From NCBI GenBank assembly GCA_003260075.1, contig QLIY01000357.1, forward strand, positions 78,967-142,966: a stretch of 64,000 bases of DNA. The letters run 5' to 3'. Position 1 is the first letter of the stretch. The number at the start of each line of letters is the position of its first letter. This DNA comes from Phallusia mammillata (lineage: Eukaryota > Chordata > Ascidiacea > Phlebobranchia > Ascidiidae). Made by a program: the position numbers and the translations under genes. The notes under the pieces were generated by a model. The model worked only from the letters and a program-made list of their open reading frames with translations. It had not been told where the DNA came from and did no database searches. Positions 60,381-64,000 of this stretch are shown in pieces.

Positions 60381-60979
60381 TCAATTCAAATCCAACAAAA
60401 ATGATAATAATAACAAAAATAATATTGAACAAAAAATGCATTCTTCTACTACAACTGGATTTTGTTCGCTTTCTAAGTGGTATTCAAGTTTCGTTTTTTT
60501 CACAGCCAATGACGTCACGCTTTTAGCAAGGTTTTCGACGTCATCAATATGGGAATTTTCCTCGGAAAGTGTTTTATTAAGTTTTCGGCATTTTTCGGCT
60601 GCATCGGCACAGCCGACAACCTACACAAATAGAATATCTTGGGTTACAAAGCTAAACAGCAAAGATAGAGATTTAGTGCTAATGTTTAAAAATCAACCAA
60701 TGGTATAGTTGTGGATAATGTTTCTTATGTTAAATGCCTGTTGTACAATCACAAACCTTTTTCGGCTTTTGTTCTTTTTTCGCGACTTGAAACAAAACAT
60801 AAAATCGTAGGCCGATTCTGCTAACCAAATTCTCTAAAAGCAGCTGAACCAATGTGGACTTTCAGGTTAAACTTACGAGAAATCTCTTCGTGACGATTGA
60901 GAACCATTTCAAGTTGCTTTTCATCAGGGACAACAACTCCATTCAATGGTAAACCGTGGCGAGTCGCATCAACATTCAT
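60381..60979 (-). CDS. unrecognised small protein with hydrophobic C-terminus, three exons
   Basis: I do not recognise this gene. Exons at 60877-60979, 60757-60785 and 60381-60620 splice in phase (103+29+240 nt) to a 123-aa product starting MNVDATRHGLPLNGVVVPDE. The middle, around ADAAEKCRKLNKTLSEENSH, is polar and could be helical. The C-terminus CIFCSILFLLLSFLLDLN is strongly hydrophobic and reaches the stop, as in tail-anchored membrane proteins. An AATAAA on the minus strand lies at 60370-60375, right after the stop. Doubts: the last exon contains a possible internal donor, so the hydrophobic tail may not be translated, and the gene could have more exons. It is convergent with Frizzled, 0.7 kb away. 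Confidence 0.5.
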
Positions 60980-61051
60980 TGCTTAACTCCGTGTATTTGT
61001 CTGCAAAAAGCAGCACGTACACTAACGTAATACAGCGGGTACATTTCAAAC

Positions 61052-61306
61052 TAGTGATGCACCGAACACAAAAAGGTTCGAGCCGAATCAACAATTCCCT
61101 TTCTGATTGATGCTCCCAACTAAATCTTGTGTTGTTGATGCAGGTAACCTCGCTAATGACACTCCAAAATCACTTCCACAATGTGTAAGATCCAACAAAC
61201 TTCTAATATTTTGCAGACAACGTGGCTCTTATTTTTGATGCAAGATGCAACAATTAGTCAAGTATTGGTATTCATGCAATCAAAAGTTCGGTTTCGGCCG
61301 AACATT

Positions 61307-61307
<1 letters not shown>
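61052..61307. mobile_element. truncated hAT-like repeat ending in poly-G
   Basis: It begins TAGTGATGCACCGAACACAA, a common hAT-type terminus, and has GGTTCGAGCCGAAT soon after. GGTTTCGGCCGAACATTCGG at 61289 is probably the inner part of the other side, cut by the 89-G run at 61308-61396. Confidence 0.5.
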
Positions 61308-61398
<91 letters not shown>

Positions 61399-61910
61399 CT
61401 TGTGAATACAACACAATTTAACAACGGTGTAAGGAAATATTTTGACATGAATTACAACTAAAATGCAAGCAAAGTAATTTTCCATGTCAAAAAGCAGAGG
61501 CCATCTGATCAAGGCGAAAGAACTGTGGTAATGTTATAAATCAGTCATATAATAGCTGATGACTTCTCACTTGTAATGAATAGCAATTTGGGTTTATGGT
61601 AAGAATGATTGCTAAGTCAGCACCATAAACGCCTATGCTCCGTTGCGCCACTTACCAAACCGGGCGCCAGCCAAATTCCAGTGTTAGTAGTCCACCGTTT
61701 ATGACAGCCTAACTAGATCGTACATACGAAATGCATTTGTTTACGCGAAATACATCGATCACGCAGGGATTTTTTAAAATATCATTCTTTTAGTTCAACA
61801 ACTATAGGTTTTTCTGACCAGGTGAAACATTTGAAACATTAATAAAGCCCAATTAAGCTATACGTCTTGCTGGATGTTGAGCTTGACGTGATGTATTACA
61901 GCATGATTTG

Positions 61911-62159
61911 TCATTTTGGCGTGGTAACTGCAACTTTGCCTACTTGTGAATTAGATATAGTCGTTGCTTTTGCAGTTTCTGGATCCAGCTTTTGCCAGAG
62001 GACCACGAACAGAGTGTATGTCGGGTACTCATCGGAGTAAATATAACGAAGAACTGCTTTTTGCCCTTCAAGAACTTCCTCCTCCGAAGCTGTGTGGACT
62101 TGTAGGGACAAGGTTTCTGCAATTTTTTGCAACCGTTTTAATTTATACGGCACAGACAT
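61911..62159 (-). CDS. unrecognised 82-aa ORF
   Basis: I do not recognise this product. It starts MSVPYKLKRLQKIAETLSLQ, contains the acidic TASEEEVLEGQKAVLRYIYS and then TYTLFVVLWQKLDPETAKAT. Composition is protein-like, with a short hydrophobic segment. There is no clear splice acceptor upstream of the ATG; it may be a single-exon gene, an exon of a larger gene or chance. Its two ends recur at 62546-62620 and 62631-62770 between poly-G joins at 62537, 62621 and 62771, probably the other allele with the middle lost. Upstream on the same strand, a 35-aa frame starting MVVFFLNIALGILCLRG (start 62269) shows a 6-nt in-frame difference between the two copies. Confidence 0.35.
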   Translation of the reverse strand: MSVPYKLKRLQKIAETLSLQVHTASEEEVLEGQKAVLRYIYSDEYPTYTLFVVLWQKLDPETAKATTISNSQVGKVAVTTPK

Positions 62160-62491
62160 TATTAAATAAACCGTCTGCTAATTCTTCTAATTTTTGCATC
62201 AGCATCTTTATCGACCTTACCTCTCAAACACAAGATTCCCAGTGCAATATTTAAGAAAAACACAACCATCTTGGCCAAACCACGGCATGAAGGATATACT
62301 TGTTAAACGTGCAAAACAAATTATCCCCAAACATCATGTCAAACATCTACAGAGTTTACAACGCTTGCTAAAACCTTTATTCTAAACATCCTTGATGGTA
62401 AAAGTAGCCTGCATAAAATTGGGTTGCTTATTTTCCTGTTTTAAATAAGAAAATCCTGTTTTATACAAACGTAAGTCCAAGTAAAACTTTA

Positions 62492-62780
62492 GACCAGTGG
62501 TTCCCAAACTTTTTCATATTTTTTTCAAAACGGTCGGGGGGGGGGTCTATACGTCTTGCTGGATGTTGAGCCTGACGTGATGTATTACAGCATGATTTGT
62601 CATTTTGGCGTGGTAACTGCGGGGGGGGGGGTTTATACGGCACAGACATTATTAAATAAACCGTCTGCTAATTCTGCTAATTTTTGCATCAGCATCTTTA
62701 TCGACCTTACCTCTCAAGCATTCCAGTGCAATATTTAAGAAAAACACAACCATCTTGGCCAAACCACGGCGGGGGGGGGG
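62492..62780. repeat. collapsed second copy of the 61.9-62.3 kb region
   Basis: Three poly-G joins (62537-62545, 62621-62630, 62771-62780) separate fragments that match 61857-61930 and 62152-62283. The first fragment is preceded by CAGTGGTTCCCAAACTTTTT, a hAT-type terminus cut short. I read the block as remains of the alternative haplotype, not as a gene. Confidence 0.7.
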
Positions 62781-63110
62781 CTGTCACGGCACCAATCTAC
62801 TGAATAAATTCCTTTGACTAATAGGTAGTAAAACTGGTTTTAAATTTCTCAAAAACTGTGTTATAGTTCAATTTTTAATACACAACTGGACAGCACAAGA
62901 ACAAAAGATTATGAAAATCCAACATACGCCATTTTCGTAAGAAGGCGGTTAAAGGATTTACTCTCGTCCACACAAAAGCCATCGTCTTATGCATAGTTTT
63001 TTTTTAAAGTCCATGAATAAAGATCGATTAAGTGCTGTGGCGTGCAAAATACGCTTACTAGCATGTAAGCACATCCATAGTTCATAACTGGCTGTTTGAG
63101 TAAAATAAGT

Positions 63111-63609
63111 TTAACCCTTAGCTTTGGAAGTTTTGGCAGACGTTGTCTTTTTTGTTGTTGCAGGTTTAGCTTTGGTAGACGCTTTTCCTTTAGTGGCTTT
63201 GGTCGAAGCTTTCTTCTTGGCTGTCGCTTTCTCGGCTCCATCTGTCGTGGCTTTAGCTTTTTTCTTTGGCTTTTCGTTGTTACGTGAGGTGGTTTTGGCT
63301 GAGTGGAGTATGAATTTAAATAAGTTTTAATTGCAAAGCACAATATTGAAAAACTTTTTTCAATGAGTAAAACCTGATTTTCCTTTTGAATCTTTAGCTT
63401 TTTTTGCAGTGACTTTCTGAAAGTAACAAAATAGCACATTTTTTGAACACAGAGAAAATTACGTCAAAGCAATTGATCAATTGATCAATTGCTGAAAACC
63501 CTACCTTTTCACCTTCATCTACTTTCTTCTTGACGGTGGGGCGCTTCTTAGTTAGCTTGGTGACTTGAGGCGACATTGCCAGTGACTTTCGAGCCTTTTT
63601 AATTTTGTC
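63111..63609 (-). CDS. 3' end of a Lys/Ala/Thr-rich nuclear protein, histone-H1-tail-like
   Basis: Three exons are seen: about 63505-63609 (the acceptor could also give 63618), 63374-63416 and 63111-63298. They join in phase. The first gives DKIKKARKSLAMSPQVTKLT and KKRPTVKKKVDEGEK. The second gives KVTAKKAKDSKGKS. The last reads AKTTSRNNEKPKKKAKATTD and ends TTSAKTSKAKG before TAA. Repeated Lys-Ala/Thr-Lys units resemble the C-terminal tail of linker histone H1 or another DNA-binding chromatin protein. No globular winged-helix is visible, because upstream exons would lie beyond the right edge, or the gene may be something else with a basic tail. Introns argue against a replication-dependent histone gene. 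Confidence 0.65.
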
Positions 63610-63724
63610 CTGAGCAAGCTTGATTCAAAACAAAAAACACGGTTTTTACTGCGAAAATAAATAAATAAACAAAAACTTTTTACCAAAGTCATATTTGAAG
63701 AGCAATTTTTCTTGTTTGTATAGC

Positions 63725-63800
63725 CCAGTGGTTCCCAATCAGGGGCCTTGGCCCCCCAGGGGTGGGCACGAGCTGTGTTCCGGGGGGGGCACGGGTGTAG
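63725..63800. mobile_element. hAT-type repeat fragment
   Basis: It begins CAGTGGTTCCCAATCAGGGG and continues with GGCCTTGGCCCCCCAGGGG, like the common MITE ends at 55714 and 62492. A G run at 63781-63788 interrupts it. Bases 63801-64000 show no exon I can support. Confidence 0.5.
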
Positions 63801-64000
63801 ATTCACAAGAAACAACCACTCAAAGCCATTTTCTTTTTAACTTTATTCCCTACTTGAATCGACTATTTCACATACTAAGTTATTTGTTTACATTGAGGTT
63901 TTTCACGATTGCGGATTCTTGGTTACTCTATTTGACCTGTTTAAAGCCGAAATTAGTACCGAATTCCAACACGAGATTGCCTTTTACATTTTTCAAGGGG

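Noticed and set aside
62157..62269. 35-aa signal-peptide-like frame starting MVVFFLNIALG
   Set aside because: Too short and unsupported alone; mentioned only because of the in-frame difference between copies.

Overview
The window is animal nuclear DNA: split genes with GT-AG introns, AT-rich introns, tRNA-derived SINEs and hAT-type MITEs, and axonemal and Wnt-receptor genes. Gene content, compact introns and very high apparent heterozygosity suggest an invertebrate chordate, most likely a Ciona-like tunicate. The species is an inference, not proven here.

Layout. (1) 708-36213, minus strand: about 47 exons of an inner-arm axonemal dynein heavy chain, best matched to DNAH7. They run from the initiator Met through stem, linker, AAA1, AAA2, AAA3 and an EF-hand-like loop into AAA4. 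About 2,390 codons are visible. The stalk, AAA5, AAA6 and C-terminus lie beyond the left edge. (2) 36214-44690: no supportable gene; it holds SINEs, a hAT fragment and two RFX X-box-like motifs, one about 490 bp upstream of the dynein start codon. (3) 45022-59697, plus strand: a complete eight-exon Frizzled receptor of the Fz5/8 class, 786 aa, with a TATA box, an 8.4-kb third intron and an unusually long cytoplasmic tail. (4) 60381-60979, minus: an unrecognised three-exon gene for a small protein with a hydrophobic C-terminus. (5) 61911-62159, minus: an unrecognised 82-aa ORF. (6) 63111-about 63609, minus: the last three exons of a Lys/Ala/Thr-rich, histone-H1-tail-like protein, continuing beyond the right edge.

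The assembly needs care. About 40 poly-G runs are present. Short ones (8-12 G) nearly always separate two near-identical copies of the same sequence, often cutting an exon. Long ones (49-99 G) look like filled gaps. They behave as assembly joins and not biology, and they create false partial exon duplications throughout the dynein gene, including a two-exon duplication at 13.3-16.3 kb that would break the reading frame if real.

The genes are independent of one another: a ciliary motor probably under RFX control, a Wnt receptor and a chromatin-type protein. I found no CRISPR array, operon or obviously new multi-gene system.
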